A stretch of DNA of 64,000 nt from CAVUWL01 sp963787415 (GTDB taxonomy: Bacteria > Actinomycetota > Thermoleophilia > Solirubrobacterales > 70-9), in NCBI GenBank assembly GCA_963787415.1, contig CAWBCO010000002.1, positions 1-64,000 of the forward strand, in the 5' to 3' direction. Both the position numbers and the translations under genes were made by a program. Under the pieces are notes generated by a model that was not told the DNA's origin, made no database searches, and saw only the letters and a program-made list of their open reading frames with translations. Of the stretch, positions 16,552 to 24,968 are shown in pieces; the stretch's first letter is position 1, and each line of letters starts with the position of its first letter.

Positions 16552-17552
16552 GCATCGACCCTCAGCAGGCACTCGAGCAGGCGGCGCTTGCCGGTATCCA
16601 CTGCCTGCGCATCCCCACTCCATTTGCGGTTGGTCGGGTCAATTGCTACCTGCTCGAGGATGAGCCGCTGACCCTGATCGACACCGGACCCAACTCCGGC
16701 AAGGCGCTCGATGAGCTCCAGTCTCAGCTCGGCGAGCGCGGCCACTCGATCGATGACCTTGAACTGGTGATCCTCACCCACCAACACATCGATCATCTCG
16801 GTTTAGTTGAAATCATTGCCCAGCACTCCGGCGCGCAGGTGGCAGCGATCGACGTCGTCGCCGAGCGACTGGCAAATTTCGGCGAGGATGCTGAGCGAGA
16901 GGATCAGTTTGCTGTCGAGTTGATGCTGCGAAATGGCATTCCCGCGAATGTGGCGACCGCCCTGCAAAGCGTTTCGCGGAGCTTTCGCGGGTGGGGATCA
17001 CGGGCCGAGGTGACCAGGCCACTAAAAGACGGCGAAGAGATGAAGTTTCGCGACCGCACCATGCGCGTTCTGCACCGTCCAGGACACAGCCCCTCTGACA
17101 CCGTTTTTTGGGATGAAGAGCGCCGCATTCTGATCGCCGCCGACCATCTGATCGCCCATATCTCCTCCAATCCTCTGATTACACGGCCGCTGGATGGCTC
17201 CGAGAAGCGAACCCAGGCTTTGGTCGCCTACATCGAGTCGATGCAAATGACGCGCGAACTGCCGGCGGAGATCATTCTCTCGGGTCACGGCGAGCCGATC
17301 ACCGACCACGTCGCGCTGATCGACCGGCGCCTCGCCAAACACGAGCGGCGCAAGGAGAAGATCTACCAACTGATCGCCGAGGAGCCGCGCAGCGGCTACC
17401 TGCTGGCGCAGGCGATCTGGGGAGATGTTGCCGTCACCCAGGCCTTTCTCACTCTCTCAGAGGTGATTGGGCATGCCGACTTGCTGATCAACGAAGGGCG
17501 CGTGCGTGAAGTCGATGAGGCCGGCGTAACTTGCTTTGAAGCGACCGCCTGA
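16548..17552 (+). CDS. Metallo-beta-lactamase-fold hydrolase
   Basis: A 334-residue MBL-fold protein. VNCYLLEDEPLTLIDTG begins the fold; ILTHQHIDHLG is the HxHxDH metal motif, VLHRPGHSPSDTVF and LIAADHLI supply further ligands (His, Asp), and ILSGHGEPI the last His. A C-terminal helical extension of about 70 residues (RRLAKHERRKEKIYQLIAEE) resembles the winged-helix tail of LACTB2-like hydrolases. The start GTG 16548 overlaps the mutase stop, and a longer frame beginning at 16428 only re-reads the mutase gene. Substrate unknown; LACTB2 relatives act on RNA or on thioesters. Confidence 0.9.
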   Translation: MSIDPQQALEQAALAGIHCLRIPTPFAVGRVNCYLLEDEPLTLIDTGPNSGKALDELQSQLGERGHSIDDLELVILTHQHIDHLGLVEIIAQHSGAQVAAIDVVAERLANFGEDAEREDQFAVELMLRNGIPANVATALQSVSRSFRGWGSRAEVTRPLKDGEEMKFRDRTMRVLHRPGHSPSDTVFWDEERRILIAADHLIAHISSNPLITRPLDGSEKRTQALVAYIESMQMTRELPAEIILSGHGEPITDHVALIDRRLAKHERRKEKIYQLIAEEPRSGYLLAQAIWGDVAVTQAFLTLSEVIGHADLLINEGRVREVDEAGVTCFEATA

Positions 17553-17839
17553 CCCGGGTCTCGAAGCGATCTTCATGGATTCCAATCGGACCGCCCGCGC
17601 AACCCCCAAATGTTCCGATAGGAGCTTTCTTCGGGCTCCGGCGATGATCGCCCGTTTGACTCCGCTAGGCCCGATCCGGGAGCCGAGCCTGATACACCTT
17701 TCCGATGCTGGCTAGAAAGTGCTCGGCGGCTGCGCTCAAGCCCTCTACGACGAGCGCTTTGAGAGATCCGGTAAGAGACGATGAACACCCTTACTACAGC
17801 GCGATCTGATCCAGGCAACAGCTGGGAGAAGCAGGCGAG

Positions 17840-18805
17840 ATGAGATTCTCGGTCAGTCGACGCGGTGTGCAGCTGGCACTCGGGGGTTTCTGGCTGCTCG
17901 ACGGGGCGCTGCAGTTTCAGTCGTTCATGTACACCCACCTCTTTCTCAAGGACGTGATCGAACCATCGGCTCAAATGCAGCCGGCGCTGGTCGGTCACTC
18001 GATCCTCTCGGCAGCCCATATCGCGGGACAACATCTGACCCTTTGGAACACGCTGTTTGCACTTGTGCAGTGCCTGATCGGCCTCGGTCTCCTCAACCGA
18101 CCCACGGTGAAACCTGCCCTGCTCGTGTCCTTTGCATGGACCTTGGTGGTCTGGTGGTTTGGTGAGGGGTTCGGCATGGTTTTGGCGAACATGGGCTCAC
18201 CGCTAACCGGCGCTCCCGGGGCCGTCTTGCTGTATGGGCTGATCGGGCTGATCGTCTGGCCAACGAAGCGCCGGGATCAGCGCTCAGCCGCAGACGGGGG
18301 TCCCGTCGGGTACCGCGGGGCTTTGCTCATCTGGTCCGCACTTTGGCTGAGCGGAGCGCTGCTTTGGTGTCTGGCAATCAGCCGACCTCCGGATTCAATC
18401 AGCGGAGCGCTGATTGAAGGAGCCGGACAGTCGATGCGCTGGCTTGCCACCCTGCAGACCTCGCTGGCGCAGGTCAGCCACGGTCAGGGCAGGGTTATCG
18501 CGCTCGTTTTGGCGGGAACCTCGGTTGCAATCGCCGCCGGGGTGTGGACCCGCTGGCGCAGGGAGACCCTGATCGCTGGAGCGCTGCTTTCGATCATCTA
18601 CTGGTCCATTGGTCAGAGCCTCGGTGGACTAAGCACCGGAACCGCGACAGATCCCAACATAGGGCCGTTGTTCGTTTTGCTCGCGCTGGCGCTATGGCCG
18701 CGCTCGGTTTTGGTTCCCCGATCCGCCGGCGAGGCTCAATCGATGAAGACAGAAAAACGGCAACCCTTGCGCAAGGGCAAGCGGCCACCAGCGCCGGTGA
18801 CCTGA
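17840..18805 (+). CDS. Polytopic integral membrane protein
   Basis: A 321-residue membrane protein with about seven or eight hydrophobic helices, such as VQLALGGFWLLDGALQF, LWNTLFALVQCLIGLGLL, PALLVSFAWTLVVWWFG and VLLYGLIGLIVWP. The charged tail ends in a Lys/Arg-rich stretch. ATG 17840 is preceded by a GGGAGAAG-like sequence 15-20 nt away. The gene points towards ctaG and a SCO1 gene, which suggests a role around copper or respiratory oxidase assembly, but no metal motif is obvious and I do not recognise the family with certainty. A similar membrane protein is often found in actinobacteria near CtaG. Confidence 0.72.
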   Translation: MRFSVSRRGVQLALGGFWLLDGALQFQSFMYTHLFLKDVIEPSAQMQPALVGHSILSAAHIAGQHLTLWNTLFALVQCLIGLGLLNRPTVKPALLVSFAWTLVVWWFGEGFGMVLANMGSPLTGAPGAVLLYGLIGLIVWPTKRRDQRSAADGGPVGYRGALLIWSALWLSGALLWCLAISRPPDSISGALIEGAGQSMRWLATLQTSLAQVSHGQGRVIALVLAGTSVAIAAGVWTRWRRETLIAGALLSIIYWSIGQSLGGLSTGTATDPNIGPLFVLLALALWPRSVLVPRSAGEAQSMKTEKRQPLRKGKRPPAPVT

Positions 18806-18959
18806 GGCGTTTCCAAAACGAGAGGGCCATCGCAGGGGAGCGCGGCGGCCGGCGCGAGACGGCGTCTTGCAACCACCTGTTGATCCACCACGCTCCTACT
18901 GGCGCATGCCTTGCCGACCCTGCATCCCCAACAGCGGACGGGTATGCGCCCGCCCGCGC

Positions 18960-19961
18960 TCACCTCGCTTTGCTTGGCTCGATCCCATCCCCGGGCGAAA
19001 GCAGGCGACTGCGCAGTTCGGCTCCCCGCCCGGAGGCAACGGCGCGACTTGCACGGCGCGCATCCAAGTCGATGCCCCGCCGGTGGGCGAGGTCGAGCAG
19101 CTCCTGGCGCTCGGTGTCCTCTCGCGCCCAGCGCAGCACCAGCCAAAAGAAGACTCCCAGCATCACGACCCCGCTCTGGAGCATCAGCACTACGCCCGCA
19201 AGACTCTGATCGGTGATCGGTGAGATTCCGTGTGCATGGTCGCTGGCGCTATAGAACGGGTAGAGCACAGTTCCCGACCACATCAGGATGTTGGCTAGAC
19301 CCATGGTGGAGAAATGGATGACGGCGACGTAAATTGCTTTCGCGCCGTTGCCAAACCACTCGGGCTTGGGGAAGGGGCCGAGTAGGGCGAGCCACATCAC
19401 TACCCCCGCGGTGATGAATGAAGCGTGCTCGCAAAGGTGCACTCCCTCGTGTTCGGCGGCGAGCTGGTAGCAGGGCGGCAGGTGCCAGCCATACATCACA
19501 ACCAGCCACAGCACCACCGCCACAACCGGGTGCATTAGGCCCTGAAGACGTCGAATTCCTGGCTTGGTAAGAAGCGGTACCAAGACCGGGCCGGTGAGAC
19601 CGATCGCCAGCAGCATCGCGGCCTCGTCGAAGAGGATCGTGTGCTGGATCATGTGCCCGAAGACAAAGTCGTCGGCCAGCGAATCGATCGGCCCGACGGT
19701 CGCGAACACGATCATCGCCATCCCGAAGGCAAAGCTCGCCTGGCGCGCGATACTTGGCTGGCGGCCCTGCTCTCGCAGTTTTCCGACCCGGACGAAATAG
19801 GCGACGCCGATCAGCATCGGCAGCGTGATCGAGGTCACGGTGGCCCATTCGAGGCTGAGATCGGGGGTCAACTTCCAAAACAGGGCCAGAGGGATCATTG
19901 GGCTTCGGAGAGAGATTCGAAGGCGACCTTGCACCCGAGGCGCGCGAGCATCGGGCGGCAT
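18960..19961 (-). CDS. ctaG: Cytochrome c oxidase assembly protein CtaG (caa3_CtaG family)
   Basis: A 333-residue protein with about seven transmembrane helices. FVFGHMIQHTILFDEAAMLL, VMYGWHLPPCYQLAAEHEGVH and CEHASFITAGVVMWLALLGP contain the conserved histidines of the caa3-type CtaG family, which helps insert copper into cytochrome oxidase in the membrane. The ATG at 19961 has GGGAG about 4 nt upstream; ATG 19898 (MIPLALFWKL) is the alternative. It lies 40 bp downstream of the start of no other gene and is followed on the same strand, after transcription of SCO1 upstream (20001-20789), so the two are probably one unit. Confidence 0.86.
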   Translation of the reverse strand: MPPDARAPRVQGRLRISLRSPMIPLALFWKLTPDLSLEWATVTSITLPMLIGVAYFVRVGKLREQGRQPSIARQASFAFGMAMIVFATVGPIDSLADDFVFGHMIQHTILFDEAAMLLAIGLTGPVLVPLLTKPGIRRLQGLMHPVVAVVLWLVVMYGWHLPPCYQLAAEHEGVHLCEHASFITAGVVMWLALLGPFPKPEWFGNGAKAIYVAVIHFSTMGLANILMWSGTVLYPFYSASDHAHGISPITDQSLAGVVLMLQSGVVMLGVFFWLVLRWAREDTERQELLDLAHRRGIDLDARRASRAVASGRGAELRSRLLSPGDGIEPSKAR

Positions 19962-20000
19962 CCTACTCCCGATAGCTGAGGTCGGCTCACTCGACTAGCC

Positions 20001-20789
20001 CTAGCCGACGATGTTGACGGGCAGGCTTTGGCGGAGGACGAGTCCCAGCGCCCCAAGCAGGTCTTTCGGCGTCCAGTTCGGACGGGCGGGGCGCTTCAGG
20101 TGGTATAGACCCGAACCGCTTAGGAAATGGTAGATGCGGGGATTGAGGTGCCCGTGGAAGTTCGGTGCGGCATCCTGGACTATCCGCTCGGCGCCGGTTG
20201 GATCGATGATGAAATAGTTATCGGAGTGATCGATGTCATAGGTGAGCGGTTTACCGGTCCACCAGTCAATCGAGGGGGGTTTCTCCTCTGGCACTTTTTC
20301 GTAGGTGAAGCCGAAAAATTTTGAAAGTGCGGCGAGCTCGCTTGGAGTCTCGGTCACGAGCTGGTACCGCACCCCGGTCAGTCTCGCGTAAGCGGCGAGC
20401 CGAGCCGGGGTGTCGCGCTTGGGGTCTACCGTGAGCTCGACGATCTGCACCTTTGAGGCCGCGTGATCGGCGCGCAGCGAGCGTTCAACCTGCACCAGGT
20501 TCCCGGTTGTCAGCGGACATATGTCGTTACACAGGGTCAGGAACGGAACCATCACCACCGTCTTGCCGGGCCAGGACGCGAGGTCGACTCTCTGACCATG
20601 CTGATTGGTCAGCGCTAGCTGACGCAGAGCGCTGGGCACCTGCTGGTCGATCACGGTCCCAAATGATTCAGGGCTTGCCGATCCTGACGCGGAGCTCGAT
20701 GACTGCGAGAGAATTGCGAAGACGATCACCGCGGCGCCGACCAAGCCCAGGACGCCAAGCGACAGTGTGAGCGCCGCCGGCCTGCTCAT
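20001..20789 (-). CDS. SCO1/SenC-family copper chaperone
   Basis: A 262-residue membrane-anchored thioredoxin-fold protein. The N-terminal helix (LTLSLGVLGLVGAAVIVFAI) anchors it. VMVPFLTLCNDICPLTTGNL carries the CxxxC copper motif and DIDHSDNYFIIDPTG the third ligand, His, so all three copper ligands are present. RDTPARLAAYARLTG is typical of the family. SCO proteins deliver copper to the CuA site of cytochrome oxidase outside the membrane. It sits immediately upstream of ctaG on the same strand, 39 bp apart, fitting a joint role. Start ATG 20789 follows AGGGGCG. Confidence 0.92.
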   Translation of the reverse strand: MSRPAALTLSLGVLGLVGAAVIVFAILSQSSSSASGSASPESFGTVIDQQVPSALRQLALTNQHGQRVDLASWPGKTVVMVPFLTLCNDICPLTTGNLVQVERSLRADHAASKVQIVELTVDPKRDTPARLAAYARLTGVRYQLVTETPSELAALSKFFGFTYEKVPEEKPPSIDWWTGKPLTYDIDHSDNYFIIDPTGAERIVQDAAPNFHGHLNPRIYHFLSGSGLYHLKRPARPNWTPKDLLGALGLVLRQSLPVNIVG

Positions 20790-21179
20790 CGCCCCTGCAA
20801 ATCCCTCGGAGCGATCTGTCCGGATCCGGCGCCCCTGACCTCACCCTCGACCAAAAACAGGCCGCTGATGCAGCCCGCTCCGCCTCGGGCAATCGGCTCA
20901 CGGCTGGCCGCGCTCACCCGCATGAATTTGAGGCTAGCACCGCAGCCCGGCCAGACGTCACCTCACCCGCGGGCTCTATTCTCAAGCGCCAACCCTGCGC
21001 TCGATCATGCAACGCAATCAACCGGCAGCTGGCTGACTCCGCGAGACTGGACAGAGAGCAAAGGCCGGCCCTTTTGTGGCTGAGTGAGGCACCCCGAACG
21101 AGTCGCGGGTCACTTAAAAGTCCATCGATGGCGGCAATGTCTGCCTCACGCTTGCGACTGAGGGGCTGCGCTTTGCGGC
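20790..21179. other. Intergenic region without a convincing gene
   Basis: About 390 bases between the divergent SCO1 gene and the tiny zinc-ribbon gene. Frames on both strands overlap and have no recognisable family. No RNA structure was identified. Confidence 0.4.
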
Positions 21180-21191
21180 TACACTCCCCAG
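21180..21191 (+). promoter_or_regulatory. -10 box directly before the zinc-ribbon start
   Basis: TACACT at 21180-21185 lies exactly 6 nt before ATG 21192, with no ribosome binding site, the same arrangement as at 37443 and 63375. It implies a leaderless transcript. Confidence 0.4.
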
Positions 21192-21350
21192 ATGGACACC
21201 ACACTGAAGGACTGCCCTGGATGCGAAGAGAAGACGCCCCACAAAAGCGTAGATGTCGATAACAGCCTTGGAGATGAAACCCAGGGACCAATGATTATCG
21301 AGTGGATCTGCTCCAAGTGCGGCATGAACCACGGAGAGCCTTCCAGCTAG
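21192..21350 (+). CDS. Small zinc-ribbon protein (52 aa)
   Basis: A 52-residue frame reading MDTTLKDCPGCEEKTPHKSV, then an acidic middle part and IIEWICSKCGMNHGEPSS. Two cysteine pairs, Cys8-Pro-Gly-Cys11 and Cys40-Ser-Lys-Cys43, are spaced for a zinc ribbon. The -10-like TACACT six bases upstream of the ATG supports it as a leaderless gene. It is not part of an operon: the DAG-kinase-like gene starts 400 bases downstream on the same strand. Role unknown; such miniature zinc ribbons may bind nucleic acid or proteins. Confidence 0.62.
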   Translation: MDTTLKDCPGCEEKTPHKSVDVDNSLGDETQGPMIIEWICSKCGMNHGEPSS

Positions 21351-21750
21351 ACAGCCGCCCGGGGGTCGTTTCGGGGGGACCTACTCAGCCGAGCTCTGCG
21401 AGGCCTTCTGCGCTCACCGAAAATCGGAGGCGATCAAGCCTCGCCGCGCGTGGTTTTGGCCGGATTGGGATTGAGAGCGCGCCGATGATGCGTGGCCTCG
21501 GTCCGGCTCCCTCGCAATACGCTGCACGGGTGTTTCCAAACCTTTGCCTCCCTGAAGATCGCGGCGAGCGTCCTTTCAGATTCGATTCGGCCCGCTTCGG
21601 CCATGCCATCATCTCGATCGCTCTGAGCCACCATGGGCAGATGAGATCGGGCCCAGAGACGGTCGCTGAGGCCTATCCGATCGAGGAAGACATCGATCAT
21701 GCGGCTAGCCAGGTGCGAGCCAGCGCATGCGCTGGCTCGCGGGTAGCTCG
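21351..21750. other. Intergenic region without a convincing gene
   Basis: A 400-base gap before the DAG-kinase-like gene. Frames such as 21302-21754 (plus) and 21385-21612 (minus) overlap and look random. A short duplicated motif, GCGAGCCAGCGCATGCGCTGGCTCGC around 21715-21740, forms a perfect inverted repeat in two halves just before the next gene and may be a hairpin affecting its expression. Confidence 0.4.
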
Positions 21751-22728
21751 ATGAGCAGATTCGGCTCTAACCAGCCGCGCAGGGCAAAGAAGCGAAGGAT
21801 GCTGATTATCGTCAACCCCTACGCGACCACCGTCTCAGAGCGGTTGCGAAATCTGGTGGTCTATGCGCTGCAGGGCCGCTATGAGGTCGAGGCGGTCTCA
21901 ACCGAGGCTCAAAACCACGCGACCGAGATCGGCCGTGAGGCGCGCGACGGCGGGTATGACGTAGTGGTGGCCTTTGGTGGTGACGGAACCCTTAACGAGG
22001 TGGTCAACGGGCTCGCCGGCACCGATCTCCCGGTCTCGATCCTGCCGGGCGGCTCGACCAACGTCGTCTGCCGCACCTTGGGCATCCCCAACGACGTCGT
22101 CGATGCCACCGAGCACCTGCTCTCCCTTGCCGATGATTGGCGCCCCCGCAGCATCGACCTCGGGACCGTAGACGATCGCCACTTCGTTTTCTCCTGCGGG
22201 GTTGGGATCGATGCCACCGTGGTGAAACGAGTCGACGCCCATCCAAAACTCAAGGCTCGAGCCGGGCCCTACTACTACAGCTGGGCCGGAGTCTCAACCT
22301 TCTATCGCGGCTATCTTCGCGACCCGGTGCGGATGAGAATCGAGGTTGGCGCCCAAGAGCCACTTGAGGGGGTGACGGCGCTGGCCCAGAACTCTGATCC
22401 CTTCACCTATTTCGCCAATCGGCCAATCAGAGTCTGTGAGGGGATCGAGATCGACGATGGGACCCTCTCGATGGCGGTCCTGCGGAGGGCGGCGCAGCGC
22501 GACGCCCCAACCCTGATCTTCCGCCTCTTCAGTCAGCGCCGCCCAGCCGCAGCACACCGCCAGATCGCTAGCGTGCAGGACGTCAGCGCCGCTACCATCA
22601 CCTCGATCAGCGAGGACAAGAACGAGGCCCCGCGACCCTTTCCGATGCAGGTAGACGGCGACTACATCGGCGAGCGAACCCAGGTCGAGCTGCGGGCCGC
22701 TCCCGCTGCTCTGACCGTCATCGCCTGA
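21751..22728 (+). CDS. Diacylglycerol-kinase-like lipid kinase
   Basis: A protein of about 325 residues with the DAGK catalytic domain. MLIIVNPYATTVSERLR starts the fold, VAFGGDGTLNEVVNGLAGTDLPVSILPGGSTN contains the GGDGT nucleotide-binding motif and the following Gly-rich loop, and the C-terminal beta domain (CEGIEIDDGTLSMAVLRR, PFPMQVDGDYIGE) closes the site. It phosphorylates diacylglycerol or a related lipid at the membrane with ATP. The start is uncertain: ATG 21727, 21751 or 21799 are all in frame; 21751 gives a short basic leader of 16 residues before the fold. Confidence 0.88.
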   Translation: MSRFGSNQPRRAKKRRMLIIVNPYATTVSERLRNLVVYALQGRYEVEAVSTEAQNHATEIGREARDGGYDVVVAFGGDGTLNEVVNGLAGTDLPVSILPGGSTNVVCRTLGIPNDVVDATEHLLSLADDWRPRSIDLGTVDDRHFVFSCGVGIDATVVKRVDAHPKLKARAGPYYYSWAGVSTFYRGYLRDPVRMRIEVGAQEPLEGVTALAQNSDPFTYFANRPIRVCEGIEIDDGTLSMAVLRRAAQRDAPTLIFRLFSQRRPAAAHRQIASVQDVSAATITSISEDKNEAPRPFPMQVDGDYIGERTQVELRAAPAALTVIA

Positions 22729-22744
22729 AGTAAAGCCTCAGGCG
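22722..22744. terminator. Hairpin at the convergent gene ends
   Basis: CGCCTGA (22722-22728) and TCAGGCG (22738-22744) can pair as a 7-bp stem around a 9-base loop, spanning both stop codons of the convergent DAGK-like and rel genes. There is no T tract, so termination here is only a suggestion. Confidence 0.3.
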
Positions 22745-24936
22745 GCCGGAGTGATGCGGTAGGCGTCGAAAACAGACTCCACGTTTCGAAGGCGCGAGAG
22801 GCATTGTTTGAGCTGCTCTGTATCGCCAACCTCGACCACGAACTTGTTCTTAACCATCGGATGCTTGGTCGTACAGCTCGCCCCAAGGATGTTGATCCCC
22901 GCCTCTGCAAAGGTGCGGGAAAGATCCTCGAGCAGACGAGTGCGATCGTAGGCATCGATTTGCAACTCGACCCGGTAGGAGGATTCGTTGTCGCCATCCC
23001 AGCCGACCTCGACAAAGCGTTCAGGCGCCCTTTTCAGTGCCTTCACGTTCTTGCAGTCGGTGCGGTGGATGGTGATCCCCCGGCCGAGCGAGACGTAGCC
23101 GGCGATCTCATCCCCAGGCACAGCGCGACAGCACTTGGCGAGGCGGACCGCGACGTTCTCGGCTCCCTTCACCGTGATCCCGTAGGTGGCGGCGTCCTTG
23201 GTGCGACGGGCCCGGTCTTCGCGCCCATCTGCCAGCCCGGCGGGCTCCTCCTCGACCGCCTCACCGGCCTTCAACCGCTGCATCAACTTGTTGGCAACCG
23301 TCTTGGTGGAGACCTTGCCCTGGCCCAGCGCGATATAGAACTCGGTCGCCTTGCGATAGCCCATCTCGCGGATGACGTCGGCGAGCAGCGGCGACATCGC
23401 CACCTTTTGCATCGGAAGACCGCGCTTGCGCAACGCCTCCTCGAGCCCCTCGCGTCCGTGGCGCTCCGCGTCCTCCCGCCCTTCCTCTTTAAACCAAGCG
23501 CGGATCTTGTTGCGAGCGCGACTGGTCCGCACCAGCTTCAGCCAGTCGCGGGAGGGACCACGGTTTTGCTTCGCTGTGAGGACCTCGACGATGTCGCCGG
23601 AGCGCAGCTGGTAGTGCAGCGGCACGATGCTTCCGTTGACCTTGGACCCGACACAGCGATGTCCGACGTCGGTGTGGACCGCGTAGGCGAAATCAAGCGG
23701 CGTTGACCCCGCCGAAAGGTTCTTGACCTCGCCCTTCGGAGTGAAGACGAAGACCTCATCCTCGAACAGATCGACCTTAAGCGACTCCAGGAACTCGGTC
23801 GGGTCCTGATCACCCTCGGCTTCGACCAGCTGGCGCAGCCAGGTCATCTTCTCGCGCCGTGGGTCGCCACCCCCGCCCTCCTTGTAGGCGACGTGAGCGG
23901 CGATCCCGTACTCGGCCAGCTTGTGCATCTCCTCGGTGCGGATCTGGATCTCGAGTGGTTTGCCTTCGGGGCCGATCACGGTCGTGTGCAGGGCCTGATA
24001 CATGTTCGCCTTGGGCATCGCGACGAAATCCTTGAATCGCCCAGGCAGCGGCTTCCAGAGAGAGTGAATCACCCCAATCGCTCCGTAGCAGTCCTTCACC
24101 GAACCGACCAGCACGCGCATCGCGGTTAGGTCAAAGATCTCGTTGAACTCGCGACCCTTCTTGGTCATCTTTGTGTAAATCGAGTAGAAGTGCTTTGCCC
24201 GGCCAGAGATCTCGGCCTCGATTCCAACCTCCGCCAGCTCATCGGCGAGGAACCGACCGGCGCGCTCCACATAGATCTCGCGCTCGTTGCGCTGCTGGGA
24301 TACGAGCTGTTTGATCTCGGCGTACTTGCGCGGGTGAAGAGTGGCAAAGGAGAGATCCTCCAACTCCCACTTGATCGCATGGATTCCGAGGCGGTGAGCT
24401 AGTGGCGCGTAGATCTCAAGCGTCTCACGCGCCTTTGCCAGCTGCTTTTGCTTGGGCAACGCGTCCAGGGTGCGCATGTTGTGAAGGCGATCGGCCAACT
24501 TGATCAGGATCACCCTGACGTCGGTCGCCATAGCGACCATCATCTTGCGGTAATTCTCGGCCTGGCGCTCGTCACGGCTCTCGAAGGTAATCCCGGTGAG
24601 CTTGGTGACACCATCGACCAGGGCAGCGATCTGATCGCCGAATTCCTCGCGAATTTCCGTGAGGCTGGCACTGGTGTCCTCGACCGTGTCGTGCAGCAGG
24701 GCCGCGCAGAGGGTCTCGGTATCGAGCCGCATCCCAGCGCAGACCTGAGCGACCCCGACCGGATGGGTGATGAACTCATCCCCTGAGTAGCGCATCTGAT
24801 CTGCATGGCGCTCGCATGCAAACTCAAACGCACGCGCTATCGCATCGCGATCGACTGAGAGGACCGCAAGCGCAGCATCCCCGGCCGAGGCCGCGGCACC
24901 GTTCTCGCTCGGGAAGGAGTCGAACTCCTCGACCAC
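22738..24936 (-). CDS. rel: Bifunctional (p)ppGpp synthetase/hydrolase (Rel)
   Basis: A full-length 732-residue RelA/SpoT homologue. The N-terminal HD domain has HADQMRYSGDEFITHPVGVA and ALLHDTVEDT, with metal-binding residues intact, so hydrolase activity is expected. The synthetase domain has DLTAMRVLVGSVKDCY, PGRFKDFVAMPKANMYQALH and EIQIRTEEMHKLAEYGIAAH. TGS (DEVFVFTPKGEVKNLSAGST), a zinc/helical region and a C-terminal ACT domain follow. It makes and degrades the stringent-response alarmone in the cytoplasm on ribosomes. GTG 24936 is the start, 32 bp after recJ in the same direction; both belong to the long yebC-to-rel unit. Confidence 0.96.
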   Translation of the reverse strand: MVEEFDSFPSENGAAASAGDAALAVLSVDRDAIARAFEFACERHADQMRYSGDEFITHPVGVAQVCAGMRLDTETLCAALLHDTVEDTSASLTEIREEFGDQIAALVDGVTKLTGITFESRDERQAENYRKMMVAMATDVRVILIKLADRLHNMRTLDALPKQKQLAKARETLEIYAPLAHRLGIHAIKWELEDLSFATLHPRKYAEIKQLVSQQRNEREIYVERAGRFLADELAEVGIEAEISGRAKHFYSIYTKMTKKGREFNEIFDLTAMRVLVGSVKDCYGAIGVIHSLWKPLPGRFKDFVAMPKANMYQALHTTVIGPEGKPLEIQIRTEEMHKLAEYGIAAHVAYKEGGGGDPRREKMTWLRQLVEAEGDQDPTEFLESLKVDLFEDEVFVFTPKGEVKNLSAGSTPLDFAYAVHTDVGHRCVGSKVNGSIVPLHYQLRSGDIVEVLTAKQNRGPSRDWLKLVRTSRARNKIRAWFKEEGREDAERHGREGLEEALRKRGLPMQKVAMSPLLADVIREMGYRKATEFYIALGQGKVSTKTVANKLMQRLKAGEAVEEEPAGLADGREDRARRTKDAATYGITVKGAENVAVRLAKCCRAVPGDEIAGYVSLGRGITIHRTDCKNVKALKRAPERFVEVGWDGDNESSYRVELQIDAYDRTRLLEDLSRTFAEAGINILGASCTTKHPMVKNKFVVEVGDTEQLKQCLSRLRNVESVFDAYRITPAA

Positions 24937-24968
24937 GGCGAAGAGATCAGCGAGGAGCTCGCTGTGCT

